64,000 nt of DNA from assembly GCF_019050325.1 (NCBI RefSeq), contig NZ_VOMB01000024.1, positions 124,001 to 188,000 of the forward strand, given 5' to 3'. Position 1 is the first letter of the stretch. Every line of letters starts with the position of its first letter. The notes under the pieces are model-generated. The model did no database searches and was not told the origin of the DNA. It saw nothing but the letters and a program-made list of their open reading frames with translations. This DNA comes from [Mycobacterium] fortunisiensis. GTDB taxonomy: Bacteria > Actinomycetota > Actinomycetes > Mycobacteriales > Mycobacteriaceae. Both the position numbers and the translations under genes were made by a program. This document shows, in pieces, positions 24,376-32,770 of this stretch.

Positions 24376-27290
24376 GCCGGCATTCCCACAATGGCCCTGC
24401 CACACCCACCGACACCGCGCCGGCTCCGACGCACGAGCACGCCCACTTCGGCCGGACCGCCCGGTTGATCCGACGCCTGTCGGTTCCCTTCCTGCTGCTC
24501 TGGATCGCTGTCGCGGTGTTTTTCAACGTCGCGGCTCCCCAGCTGGAGAAGGTGGGCGAGATGCGTTCGGTGTCGATGAGCCCCGACCGTGCGCCGGCGG
24601 TGGTCGGGATGCAGCGCATCGGTCAAGTGTTCAACGAGTACAAGTCCAACAGCTCGGTGATGATCGTGTTGGAGGGGCAGGAACCACTCGGCGAGGACTC
24701 GCGCCGCTACTACACCGCGTTGATCGAGCGGCTGCGCGCCGACGCGCACGTCGAACACGTCCAAGACCTGTGGAGTGACAGCCTGACCGCGCCCGGTGTG
24801 CAGAGCGGCGACGGGAAATCGGTTTACATCCAGGTGAATACCGCCGGCAACCAAGGTGAGGCGCTGGCCAACGAGTCGATCCGGGCGGTCCGCGACATCG
24901 TCGCCGACGCGCCCGCGCCCAACGGTGTCCAAGCGTTCGTCACCGGATCGTCAGCGTTGTCCGCCGACCAGGAATCGGCCGGCCACACCAGCATGCGGTT
25001 GGTCGAGATACTGACCTTCGCCGTCATCGCCGTCATGGTGCTGTTGTTCTTCCGCTCGGTGATCACCACCATCCTGATCCTCGTCATGGTGTTCGTCAGC
25101 CTGCTGACCGTGCGCGGAGTGGTGGCATTCCTGGGCTTCCACGACCTGATCGGGCTGTCTACGTTCGCGACGAGTCTGTTGGTCACGTTGGCAATCGCCA
25201 TCGCCGTCGACTATGCGATCTTTCTGGTCGGGCGGTATCAGGAGGCCCGCGGGAACGGCGAGGATCCAGAAGCGGCGTACTACACCATGTTTGGTGGCAC
25301 CGCACACGTGATCGTCGGATCCGGACTGACCATCGCCGGCGCGACGTTCTGCCTCAGCTTCACCCGCCTGCCGTACTTCCAGACTCTGGGTGTGCCCCTG
25401 GCGCTGGGCATGCTGGTGCTGATCGCCACCGCCATGACGTTCGGGCCCGCGATCATCACCGTCGCCACCCGGTTCGGGCTGTTCGAACCCAGACGAGCGA
25501 TGCGGCAACGAGGTTGGCGCAAGATGGGCGCGGCGGTGGTCCGCTGGCCCGGCCCGATCCTGGTGGCGGCGCTGGCGGCCGCGATGGTGGGGCTGTTGAC
25601 CTTGCCCGGCTACCAGACCAGCTACAACGACCGCAACTACCTGCCCGACGACATCGAGGCCAACGTGGGCTACGCGGCCGCGGACCGACACTTCTCCCAA
25701 GCGAGGCTCAACCCCGAGATGTTGATGATCGAAACCAACCGCGACCTGCGCAACCCGGCGGACTTCCTGGTCCTCGAGAAAGTCGCCAAGGCAATCTTCT
25801 ACGCCGACGGGATCGCCCGCGTGCAGGCGATCACCCGCCCCGAAGGCGATCCGCTGGAACATTCGACGATCCCCTACGTGATGAGCCAGCAGAACACCAC
25901 CCAGGTGCTCAACCAGGAATTCATGGCGGCACGGATGACCGACATGCTGGCTCAGGCCGACGACATGCAGAAGACCATCGAGCAGATGGAGAAGATGCAG
26001 GGCATCACCACCCAGATGGCCGACACCACACACCAGATGGTGACGCAGATGAAGGACATGGCCATCGGTGTGCAGGAAATGCGGGACCACATCGCGGTTT
26101 TCGACGATTTCTTCCGCCCGATGCGCAACTACTTCTACTGGGAACCGCACTGCTACGACATCCCGGTCTGCTGGGCGATGCGGTCGATCTTCGACACCCT
26201 CGACGGGATCAGCTCGATGACCGACGACATCCAGGCCATGGTTCCCCAGATGGAACGTCTCGATTCCCTGATGCCGCAGATGGTCGCGATCATGCCGTCG
26301 ATGATCGACACCATGAAGTCGATGAAGGCCATGATGCTCACCATGCAGCAGACCCAGAGCGGTATGCAGGCACAGATGCGCATCATGGCGGACAACTCCA
26401 CCGCCATGGGTGACGCGTTCGACGCGTCCAAGAACGACGACTCCTTCTACCTACCCCCAGAAGCCCTGGACAACAAGGACTTCGAGAAGTCACTGGAGCA
26501 GTTCATCTCGCCCGACGGCCGGGCCGCCCGGTTCATCATCACGCACGAGGGTGATCCGATGTCGGCCGAAGGCATCGCGAAGATCGACGCGATCAAGAAG
26601 GTGGCGCTGAAGGCGCTCAAGGGCACCCCACTGGAGGGATCGACGATCTATCTGGGCGGCACGGCGGCGACCTTCAAGGACATGGCCGACGGCACCCGCT
26701 ACGACTTGCTGATAGCCGGAATCGCGGCCGCCGTCTTGATTTTCATCATCATGCTGATCTTGACCCGGGCCATCGTGGCTGCCGCGGTGATCGTGGGCAC
26801 CGTGGTGCTCTCGCTCGGCGCCTCGTTCGGGTTGTCGGTGCTGCTGTGGCAGCACATCCTGGGCATCGAGTTGCACTGGATGGTGCTGCCGATGGCGGTG
26901 ATCATCCTGCTGGCGGTCGGTGCCGATTACAACCTGCTCGTCGTGGCCCGGCTCAAAGAAGAGATCGCGGCCGGTCTCAACACCGGGCTCATCCGCACGA
27001 TGGGCGGCAGCGGTTCGGTCGTCACCGCGGCCGGAATGGTGTTCGCCTGCACCATGATGACGATGGCCGTCAGCGATCTCACCGTCATCGGGCAGGTCGG
27101 CACCACCATCGGACTGGGGCTGCTGTTCGACACCCTGGTGGTCCGGTCGTTCATGACACCGGCGATCGCCACCCTGCTGGGCCGCTGGTTCTGGTGGCCG
27201 CAGCGGGTCCGCGCCCGGCCCGTCTCGCAGCCCTGGCCGGCAACCGGGCATGGTTCAAGAGAGCTCGTGGACAGCGAGGCTCACCCATGA
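24372..27290 (+). CDS. MmpL-family RND lipid/siderophore transporter
   Basis: A 972-residue RND exporter with the two-half MmpL architecture: a first helix near 35, a porter domain, TM2-6, a second porter domain with an inserted coiled coil, and TM8-12. The proton-relay Asp-Tyr pairs are present in both halves, in IAVDYAIF (about 280) and VGADYNLL (about 852). The insert at about 515-690 is unusually rich in methionine and glutamine, forming helices thought to reach through the periplasm. The layout is closest to MmpL4/MmpL5. Control by the divergent TetR is inferred. Confidence 0.94.
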   Translation: MSRHSHNGPATPTDTAPAPTHEHAHFGRTARLIRRLSVPFLLLWIAVAVFFNVAAPQLEKVGEMRSVSMSPDRAPAVVGMQRIGQVFNEYKSNSSVMIVLEGQEPLGEDSRRYYTALIERLRADAHVEHVQDLWSDSLTAPGVQSGDGKSVYIQVNTAGNQGEALANESIRAVRDIVADAPAPNGVQAFVTGSSALSADQESAGHTSMRLVEILTFAVIAVMVLLFFRSVITTILILVMVFVSLLTVRGVVAFLGFHDLIGLSTFATSLLVTLAIAIAVDYAIFLVGRYQEARGNGEDPEAAYYTMFGGTAHVIVGSGLTIAGATFCLSFTRLPYFQTLGVPLALGMLVLIATAMTFGPAIITVATRFGLFEPRRAMRQRGWRKMGAAVVRWPGPILVAALAAAMVGLLTLPGYQTSYNDRNYLPDDIEANVGYAAADRHFSQARLNPEMLMIETNRDLRNPADFLVLEKVAKAIFYADGIARVQAITRPEGDPLEHSTIPYVMSQQNTTQVLNQEFMAARMTDMLAQADDMQKTIEQMEKMQGITTQMADTTHQMVTQMKDMAIGVQEMRDHIAVFDDFFRPMRNYFYWEPHCYDIPVCWAMRSIFDTLDGISSMTDDIQAMVPQMERLDSLMPQMVAIMPSMIDTMKSMKAMMLTMQQTQSGMQAQMRIMADNSTAMGDAFDASKNDDSFYLPPEALDNKDFEKSLEQFISPDGRAARFIITHEGDPMSAEGIAKIDAIKKVALKALKGTPLEGSTIYLGGTAATFKDMADGTRYDLLIAGIAAAVLIFIIMLILTRAIVAAAVIVGTVVLSLGASFGLSVLLWQHILGIELHWMVLPMAVIILLAVGADYNLLVVARLKEEIAAGLNTGLIRTMGGSGSVVTAAGMVFACTMMTMAVSDLTVIGQVGTTIGLGLLFDTLVVRSFMTPAIATLLGRWFWWPQRVRARPVSQPWPATGHGSRELVDSEAHP

Positions 27291-27295
27291 CGGAG

Positions 27296-27316
27296 CCGGC
27301 GTGGTCACTACGCCGG
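27296..27316. terminator. Hairpin at the mmpL/deazaflavin-protein convergence
   Basis: CCGGCGT (27296-27302) and ACGCCGG (27310-27316) form a 7-bp stem with a 7-nt loop, starting 5 nt after the mmpL stop and overlapping the stop of the convergent gene. A modest stem; termination is inferred from position. Confidence 0.35.
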
Positions 27317-27691
27317 GGTCAGCGCGAACACCGGGTGATCGGCGTCGTCGGGCAGGTCACGGAAATAGCCCTCCACCACCTTGCCGGCCAGCGGCCGGTA
27401 TGCCGCGATCACCGGCCCGCGCTGCGGCACCGGCACCTCGGCCGCGACATAGTCGTCAGAGCCGAGCCGGACGCGCGGCTGAGCCCGCACATTGCGTACC
27501 CAGTCCGACTCACCGCGGGTGGAGACCAGGTATTTCACGCCGTCGATCACCGGGACGACGACGGGGATCTGCTGCGCCTGGCCGCTGCCGCGCCGGGTCA
27601 CGGTCAACGTCTGACTGCGGCCGGCACCGGTGGCCATCGCGATGCGGTTGACCACGTTCCGGACAAACCAGGGCGGTTTGAGGTAAGCCAT
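27308..27691 (-). CDS. Deazaflavin-dependent nitroreductase family protein
   Basis: A 127-residue DUF385-type protein: MAYLKPPWFVRNVVNRIAMATGAG, then TLTVTRRGSGQAQQIPVVVPVIDGVKYLVSTRGESDWVRNVRAQPRVRL, the split-barrel core that binds F420 in the Ddn family. The ending DADHPVFALTPA is normal for the family. ATG 27691 is chosen. These proteins reduce quinones or nitro compounds with F420H2, but some bind other ligands. It is divergent from the catalase operon. Confidence 0.88.
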   Translation of the reverse strand: MAYLKPPWFVRNVVNRIAMATGAGRSQTLTVTRRGSGQAQQIPVVVPVIDGVKYLVSTRGESDWVRNVRAQPRVRLGSDDYVAAEVPVPQRGPVIAAYRPLAGKVVEGYFRDLPDDADHPVFALTPA

Positions 27692-27764
27692 GGCTCCAGT
27701 CTGCGTGCTTGCCGGCCGCGGCACCACCGAATACCGACCCGGTGGTGGCCCCGGTTCACGGCAA

Positions 27765-27790
27765 TGAACCTTCGGGTCCCGGCGTGCGTA
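27765..27790 (+). promoter_or_regulatory. Candidate ECF sigma promoter of the catalase operon
   Basis: TGAACC (27765-27770), a 16-bp spacer, then CGTA (27787-27790). ECF promoters typically show an AAC-containing -35 and a CGT-type -10 at this spacing. The catalase start is 44 bp downstream, and an ECF sigma factor is the third gene of the same operon, so autoregulation is a natural reading. Confidence 0.5.
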
Positions 27791-27833
27791 CACCTACGGG
27801 TACACCCAGACCCCAACCCCAGGCAGGTCGTCC

Positions 27834-28934
27834 ATGGACCCGAGATCGGTCATCCCCTCCTCATGGCGCGGTAGTGCGGTCAGTCGGCGCAGCGTCATCG
27901 TCGGCATCGCGGCCGTCGGCGGCTTCCTGGCCGCCGACCTCGGCACCATGCTGTACGCCCGTGGTCCGCTGGGATCGCAGCGACGGTTGACCCCGCAGGC
28001 ATTCGTCGACGCGTTTCACACGGTCGCCGGAGTGCACCGCGGCTATCGCCTCAACCACGCCAAAGGGGTGGCGGTCGCCGGGTACTTCGACAGCAATGGT
28101 GCGGGCGCCGAACTCACCAAGGCCGCAGTCTTCCGGGCCGGCCGCACACCGCTGGTCGGGCGGTTCTCGCTGCCCGGCGGTGATCCGGCAATTTCCGATA
28201 CCACTGCCGCCCCGCGCGGCCTGGGCTTGGCGATCGGATATCCCGGCGCCGGACAATGGCGCACCGCGATGTTGAACCTGCCTGTGTTCCAGGACAATTC
28301 GGTGCAGGGATTCTATGACCGGCTGCTGGCATCCACACCGGTGCCCGGTACCGGCAAGCCGGACCCCGCGGCCATGGCACGCTTTCTGGCGGACCATCCC
28401 GAAACCGCCGCAGCCCTGGCGACCATCAAACAGCAACCGCCCACCTCCGGTTTTGCCGACAGCACCTTCCGCGGGCTCAACGCCTTCTACTTTGTGGATG
28501 CGGTCGGTAACCGCTCACCGGTGCGATGGTCGCTGAGCCCGTTGCGGCCGGTGATGCCACCACCCACCTCCGCGGTCAGTCCGAATTGGCTGTTCGACAA
28601 CGTTGTTCGCGACATCCGGTCCACCCCGTTGCGCTGGCGGTTACTGGTGACGATCGGTGAACCGCAGGACGACGTGCGCGACGCGACCATCGCCTGGCCG
28701 GCCGATCGCCGCACCATCGACACCGGCACCGTGGTGCTCGACTCGATCGCCACCGAGGCCGCAGGCAACGCCCGCGATGTCAACTTCGACCCGATGGTGC
28801 TACCGGAGGGAATCGAGCCGTCGGAGGATCCGCTGCTGGCGGCGCGTTCGGCGGTGTATGCGGCCTCGTTTCGCCGCCGTGCCGGTGTTACCGGAGCCGC
28901 CCCGCAGGTCGAGGTCGGGAGCGTGGCGCAATGA
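27834..28934 (+). CDS. SrpA-type catalase-family peroxidase, membrane-anchored or exported
   Basis: A 366-residue small haem-catalase-fold protein. The head RRSVIVGIAAVGGFLAADLGTML is an uncleaved anchor or signal. The proximal ligand region is GIEPSEDPLLAARSAVYAASFRRR, with Tyr342 as probable haem ligand. An N-terminal region HRGYRLNHAKGVAVAGYF carries the distal side (His is present). Such truncated catalases often act as peroxidases or organic-peroxide reductases rather than true catalases. Its stop overlaps the cytochrome b561 gene by 4 nt, and an ECF sigma factor and its anti-sigma follow: a peroxide-responsive membrane redox operon. Confidence 0.87.
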   Translation: MDPRSVIPSSWRGSAVSRRSVIVGIAAVGGFLAADLGTMLYARGPLGSQRRLTPQAFVDAFHTVAGVHRGYRLNHAKGVAVAGYFDSNGAGAELTKAAVFRAGRTPLVGRFSLPGGDPAISDTTAAPRGLGLAIGYPGAGQWRTAMLNLPVFQDNSVQGFYDRLLASTPVPGTGKPDPAAMARFLADHPETAAALATIKQQPPTSGFADSTFRGLNAFYFVDAVGNRSPVRWSLSPLRPVMPPPTSAVSPNWLFDNVVRDIRSTPLRWRLLVTIGEPQDDVRDATIAWPADRRTIDTGTVVLDSIATEAAGNARDVNFDPMVLPEGIEPSEDPLLAARSAVYAASFRRRAGVTGAAPQVEVGSVAQ

Positions 28935-29476
28935 GCGCGCCGGTACGCGCGGAGTCCCGCTACGCCGTCGGCACTCGCGTGCTGCATTGGGTGGCCGCAA
29001 CCCTGGTGTTCGCCACCCTGCTCGTCGGGTTCGTCCTGGCCAACTCGCTGGCGGACTACGGAGTGCTGCTGAGTCTGCACAAAGCCCTGGGGACACTGGT
29101 TTTCGTGGTGTTCGTCGTCCGCGTGATCAACCGACTCACCGATCGCGGGCCCGCGCTGCCTGCCACGGTCGGACAAGCCGAGCGCGTCGCGGTCATCGGC
29201 TCGGAGCTCGGCATGTACGTGCTGCTGCTGATGCAACCGTTGCTGGGCTGGGCGATGCTGTCGGCGAGTGGGGTTCCGGTCGCCCTGGGTGACACGCTGC
29301 GGCTGCCGCCGATCGCCCCGCTCGACGCCGGCCTGTTCGGTCTCCTCCGCAACTGTCACTCAGTGGTGGCCTATGCCCTGGTCGTACTGATCGCCGCGCA
29401 CGTGTCGGCGGTACTGTTGCACACGTTGACATTGCGCGACGGCATGCTGCGCAGAATGACTTTCGGGAAGCGCTGA
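28931..29476 (+). CDS. Cytochrome b561-family membrane haem protein
   Basis: A 181-residue four-helix cytochrome b of the CybB/b561 type. Histidines expected to hold two b haems are seen in RVLHWVAATL, SLHKALGTLVF, NCHSVVAYALVV and AAHVSAVLLH. It would transfer electrons from quinol in the membrane to a periplasmic acceptor. The catalase-like protein encoded immediately upstream (4-nt overlap), which sits outside the membrane, is the natural partner, making a quinol-driven peroxidase plausible. It ends 2 nt before the sigma factor gene. Confidence 0.88.
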   Translation: MSAPVRAESRYAVGTRVLHWVAATLVFATLLVGFVLANSLADYGVLLSLHKALGTLVFVVFVVRVINRLTDRGPALPATVGQAERVAVIGSELGMYVLLLMQPLLGWAMLSASGVPVALGDTLRLPPIAPLDAGLFGLLRNCHSVVAYALVVLIAAHVSAVLLHTLTLRDGMLRRMTFGKR

Positions 29477-29478
29477 GT

Positions 29479-30045
29479 ATGGCGAACCGACCACGACGTC
29501 GCCGGCTGTCGGCCGGAAGGCAGGCGCGCGGCGCCGACGACCGGCTGTTGACCGCGCTGTACACCGATCACGGCGCTGCGGTGCGGCGATTCGTCGCCGG
29601 CCACGTCGTCGACGTACAGCAGCGCGAGGACGTCGTGCAGGAGACTTTCGCGCGGGCGTGGAAGAACATCGACCAGATCGACGCAACCCAGGGCAATCCC
29701 CGATCGTTCCTGTTCACGGTGGCCCACAACGTCATCGTCGACCAATGGCGGCGCAGGTCACGCCGGAGCGAAGTACTTGTCGACACCGACACCGACCTCG
29801 GCACCGCCATCACGCCGCCGAGCCCGGATGCCGTCAACAAGTCCCTGGAACGGATCGTCATCGGGGAATCGCTGCAACGGTTGTCCCCCGAACATCGCGA
29901 GGTGGTCAAGGCGCTGTACTTCGACGATCTCACCCTTGCCGAGGCAGCCGAACGGCTCAATGTTGCTGTCGGGACCGTGAAATCACGCAGTTACTACGCA
30001 GTGCGCGCGCTGCGCAGTGTGTTCGACGAGATGGGGCTGCTGTGA
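29479..30045 (+). CDS. ECF-type RNA polymerase sigma factor
   Basis: A 188-residue ECF sigma factor. Region 2 is seen in LYTDHGAAVRRFVAGHVVDVQQREDVVQETFARAWKNI and RSFLFTVAHNVIVDQWRRRSRR; region 4 in LQRLSPEHREVVKALYFDDLTLAEAAERLNVAVGTVKSRSYYAVRALR. Its stop overlaps the start of the zinc anti-sigma gene (GTGA). It most likely transcribes its own operon from the promoter at 27765 when the anti-sigma factor releases it. It resembles the SigK/SigL group in size, but I cannot place it. Confidence 0.93.
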   Translation: MANRPRRRRLSAGRQARGADDRLLTALYTDHGAAVRRFVAGHVVDVQQREDVVQETFARAWKNIDQIDATQGNPRSFLFTVAHNVIVDQWRRRSRRSEVLVDTDTDLGTAITPPSPDAVNKSLERIVIGESLQRLSPEHREVVKALYFDDLTLAEAAERLNVAVGTVKSRSYYAVRALRSVFDEMGLL

Positions 30046-30689
30046 TCGACGAACCTCATGTTCTTCTGGGTGCCTACATTCTCGGCGGCCTCGACGCCGA
30101 GGAACGCACCTCGTTCGAGGCGCATCTGCGCGAGTGTGCGCAGTGCCGCGCTCAGGCCGCCGATTTCGCGCCGCTGCCGGCACTTCTGAGCAAAGCCGAC
30201 CCGGCCGATCTCGAAACCGAATCCACAGCCGGTGACGACCAGACACCCGCGCTGGCGGACATGCTGGCCGAGCGACGTGCGGCGGCGCACCGCCGCCTGC
30301 GCAGACGGGTGGCGCTGGGCTCGTGCGCTGCGGTGCTGGCCGCAGTCGCGCTCCTGGTTGTCATCCCGCGAGGCGACACACCCCCGCCGGGCACCGGCAC
30401 CTTCGCGATGCATTCGATGGCCGCCACCGGCGCCTCGGGGTCGGTGACCCTGACCCCCAAGCCGTGGGGGACGGCCATCGTGCTCGACCTGAAAGAGCTG
30501 CCCCCCGACGGTGTATTCACGCTGCGGACGATGGACGACAGCGGGCAGATGCAGCCGGCCGCCACCTGGGCGGCGATGCCGACCGGGGCGGGAGTGGTAC
30601 ATGGCGCGACGTCGATACCGATGCCAAAGCTGCGCAAGCTCAACATCGTCGACGCCAACAACACCGTGCTGGCAACGGTGGAACGCTGA
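30042..30689 (+). CDS. Membrane-anchored zinc anti-sigma factor
   Basis: A 215-residue anti-sigma factor. The cytoplasmic N-terminus carries the ZAS motif HLRECAQC (His28, Cys32, Cys35), which binds zinc and the sigma factor. One transmembrane helix at about 90-110 (ALGSCAAVLAAVALLVVIP) leads to an extracytoplasmic domain of RskA type (GTFAMHSMAATGASGSVTLTPKPWGTAIVLDLKELPPDG). GTG 30042 overlaps the sigma stop by 4 nt. Release could follow proteolysis or thiol oxidation; the paired Cys/His site is compatible with redox sensing. Confidence 0.92.
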   Translation: MIDEPHVLLGAYILGGLDAEERTSFEAHLRECAQCRAQAADFAPLPALLSKADPADLETESTAGDDQTPALADMLAERRAAAHRRLRRRVALGSCAAVLAAVALLVVIPRGDTPPPGTGTFAMHSMAATGASGSVTLTPKPWGTAIVLDLKELPPDGVFTLRTMDDSGQMQPAATWAAMPTGAGVVHGATSIPMPKLRKLNIVDANNTVLATVER

Positions 30690-30740
30690 AACCGGCATGT
30701 TCTCACTGCGCAACGCGACCCGACGGCGAATGATGGTGCC

Positions 30741-31121
30741 ATGCAACTCCCGCAATGGCTGGCCAAACTCAACCGGTACGTCACCAATCCCATCCAGAAG
30801 CTGTGGGCGGGGTGGGCGCCGCTCTACGGCATCCTCGAACACGTCGGCCGCAAGTCAGGCGCCCACTATCGGACTCCCCTGTCGGTGTTCAGCACCGATG
30901 ACGGCGTCGCGATCCTGCTCACCTACGGCCCCAACCGGGACTGGCTCAAGAACATCACCGCCGCGGGCGGCGCTCAGATGCGCCGGCACGGCAAGACGAT
31001 TCGCCTCGCCGATCCACGGATGGTGACGAAGGCCGAGGCGGCCGAGCACGTGAAAGGCAGGGTGCGGCGGGTCTTCGAGCGGGTGCCGGTCGAGCAGGCG
31101 GTGTTGCTTCGGCGGATCTGA
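30741..31121 (+). CDS. Deazaflavin-dependent nitroreductase family protein
   Basis: A 126-residue DUF385/Ddn-like protein: LYGILEHVGRKSGAHYRTPLSVFSTDDGVAILLTYGPNRDWLKNITAAGGAQMRRHGKTIRL. The GRKSGxxYRTPL and TYGPNRDWLKN stretches are characteristic of the F420-binding split barrel. Its upstream region and first ten codons have a partial second copy at 32567 (22 identical bases). It lies 52 bp after the anti-sigma gene and 6 bp from the convergent P450. Confidence 0.87.
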   Translation: MQLPQWLAKLNRYVTNPIQKLWAGWAPLYGILEHVGRKSGAHYRTPLSVFSTDDGVAILLTYGPNRDWLKNITAAGGAQMRRHGKTIRLADPRMVTKAEAAEHVKGRVRRVFERVPVEQAVLLRRI

Positions 31122-31127
31122 AACCCG

Positions 31128-32534
31128 TCAGTCCGCGTCGGCCCCGCTGTGGTGGGCGGGCCGGCGCGGTTGCACCCGGGCCCGGATCGGCCCCTTGGCG
31201 ATGGTGGTGAACGGCACCTCGACGGCAAAATGGTCCTCGAGCGAGGTGAGCTCGACCGACCGCACGATCGTGGCCAGCGCCAGCGTCGTCTCCAACCGCG
31301 CGAAATGTTCGCCGATACAGGACCGGGAACCGCCCGCGAACGGCAGGAACTCCCAGCGATCCCGCTGCTTGATCCGCTCCGGAGCGAACCGGTCCGGGTC
31401 GAACACCTGCGGATCCGGCCACAGCTGCGGGTCGCGGTGCAGCGCGGCGATACCCACCGCCACCAAGCTGCCGGCCTGCACCCGGTAGCCGCCGACGGCG
31501 ATGTCGCGCACCAGCAACCGGCCCACCCCGGCCGCCGGCGGGCACATCCGCAACGCCTCGTTGAGCACCTGATTGGTGTAGCCGAGTTGCGGCACGTCCT
31601 GCGGGGTCAGCTCACGGTCCCCGATCGCGGCGGCCTCGGCGGCGACGCGCTGCTGGATCTCCGGATGGTGGCCGAGTGCCCACAACGCGTAGGTCAGCGC
31701 GGTGGCGGTGGTGTCGTGGCCGGCCAGCAGGAAGATCAGCAGGTCGTTGCAGATGTCGTCGTCGGACAGTCGGTGCCCGGTCTCCGGGTCGACCGCCGCC
31801 ATCAGCGCCCGCACCAGCGGGGCGTCCCGGTCCGGATCGTCGCGGCAGCCCTGCAGGATCTCGTGGGTGAACGCCAGCATCGCCGCCACTGCGCGCCGAG
31901 CCCGGCGCCGGGCCGGGGTGGGCAGCCAGCGCGGCGCCCGCACCGGCCGTAATGCCCGGTCGGCGGTGTAGGAGGAGGCGACGTGCATGTGTTCGGCGAT
32001 GCTCTCGGCATGCTCGTTGAGATCGATGCCCAGCACCGAGTGTCCCAGCGACTGCATGGTCAGCCGCCGGCCGTCGGCGTCGAGACCGACCTCGCCGCCG
32101 TCGGCCCAGCCGTCCACGGTGTCCTGAGCGGCTCGCGACATGTGCCCACCGAAGTCACGCACCCCGTGCTTGGTGAACACCGGTTGCAGCGCCCGTTTGC
32201 GGGGCCGCCACGGCTCATTGGGCAGCACGAACAGGCTGTCGCCGGCGGCATGGCGGACCTCGTCGTGGACGATGCAGCGTTCGGCGAACGCGTCGTTGCG
32301 GCCCAGCACATCGCGAATGGCCGCCGGGTCGAACACCGCCACGAGTGGGGGCGCCAACCAGCGCGGACCGAACTGCACCCGGGTGACCGTGCCGCCGGCG
32401 GCCCGCAGCACGTCCTGGCCGGCGTCCAGATCGCGCACCGAGCGCGCCAGCCGCCACAGCGACAAGGGGTTCTTCGGCGCCAACGGCAACGCGCTGACAT
32501 CAGGTTCCTGCACCACGTCCCCAATCCCGACCAT
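31128..32534 (-). CDS. Cytochrome P450
   Basis: About 468 residues with all P450 signatures: I-helix AGHDTTATAL, K-helix EALRMCPP, PERF-region FDPDRFAPERI, and the haem loop FAGGSRSCIGEHF (Cys about 406). The length and soluble N-terminus fit bacterial class I P450s needing a ferredoxin, which is not encoded beside it. ATG 32534 is preferred; a TTG start at 32567 would be in a segment duplicated from the deazaflavin gene at 30723. Substrate unknown. Confidence 0.9.
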   Translation of the reverse strand: MVGIGDVVQEPDVSALPLAPKNPLSLWRLARSVRDLDAGQDVLRAAGGTVTRVQFGPRWLAPPLVAVFDPAAIRDVLGRNDAFAERCIVHDEVRHAAGDSLFVLPNEPWRPRKRALQPVFTKHGVRDFGGHMSRAAQDTVDGWADGGEVGLDADGRRLTMQSLGHSVLGIDLNEHAESIAEHMHVASSYTADRALRPVRAPRWLPTPARRRARRAVAAMLAFTHEILQGCRDDPDRDAPLVRALMAAVDPETGHRLSDDDICNDLLIFLLAGHDTTATALTYALWALGHHPEIQQRVAAEAAAIGDRELTPQDVPQLGYTNQVLNEALRMCPPAAGVGRLLVRDIAVGGYRVQAGSLVAVGIAALHRDPQLWPDPQVFDPDRFAPERIKQRDRWEFLPFAGGSRSCIGEHFARLETTLALATIVRSVELTSLEDHFAVEVPFTTIAKGPIRARVQPRRPAHHSGADAD

Positions 32535-32566
32535 GCGCTCATATTCCCACTGGAAAGCGCATCCCA

Positions 32567-32620
32567 ACGGCGAATGATGGTGCCATGCGGCTGCCGCATT
32601 GGTTGGCCCGGCCGGGTGTG
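32567..32620 (+). pseudogene. Remnant copy of the start of the deazaflavin gene at 30741
   Basis: Bases 32567-32588 repeat 30723-30744 exactly (22 nt, core GGCGAATGATGGTGCCATG). The ATG at 32585 is followed by MRLPHWLARPG, which parallels MQLPQWLAKLN of the intact gene; similarity then stops. The remnant remains in frame with the mddA-like gene at 32771, so automatic annotation could fuse them. It reads as a partial duplication that flanks the P450 gene, or an exchange site. Confidence 0.6.
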
Positions 32621-32770
32621 AAGGGGGCCAGCGGCAAGTTCTGCAAGGGAGACCGCGCTGATCGCGATTTGCTCTGGCAGATCCACCGGATTCACGGTCT
32701 CCAGATCTATGTTCACCTGGGGTTTCCAGGACTACCGTGGGAGATCATCAGCCGGTGGCAGGAGGTCACC

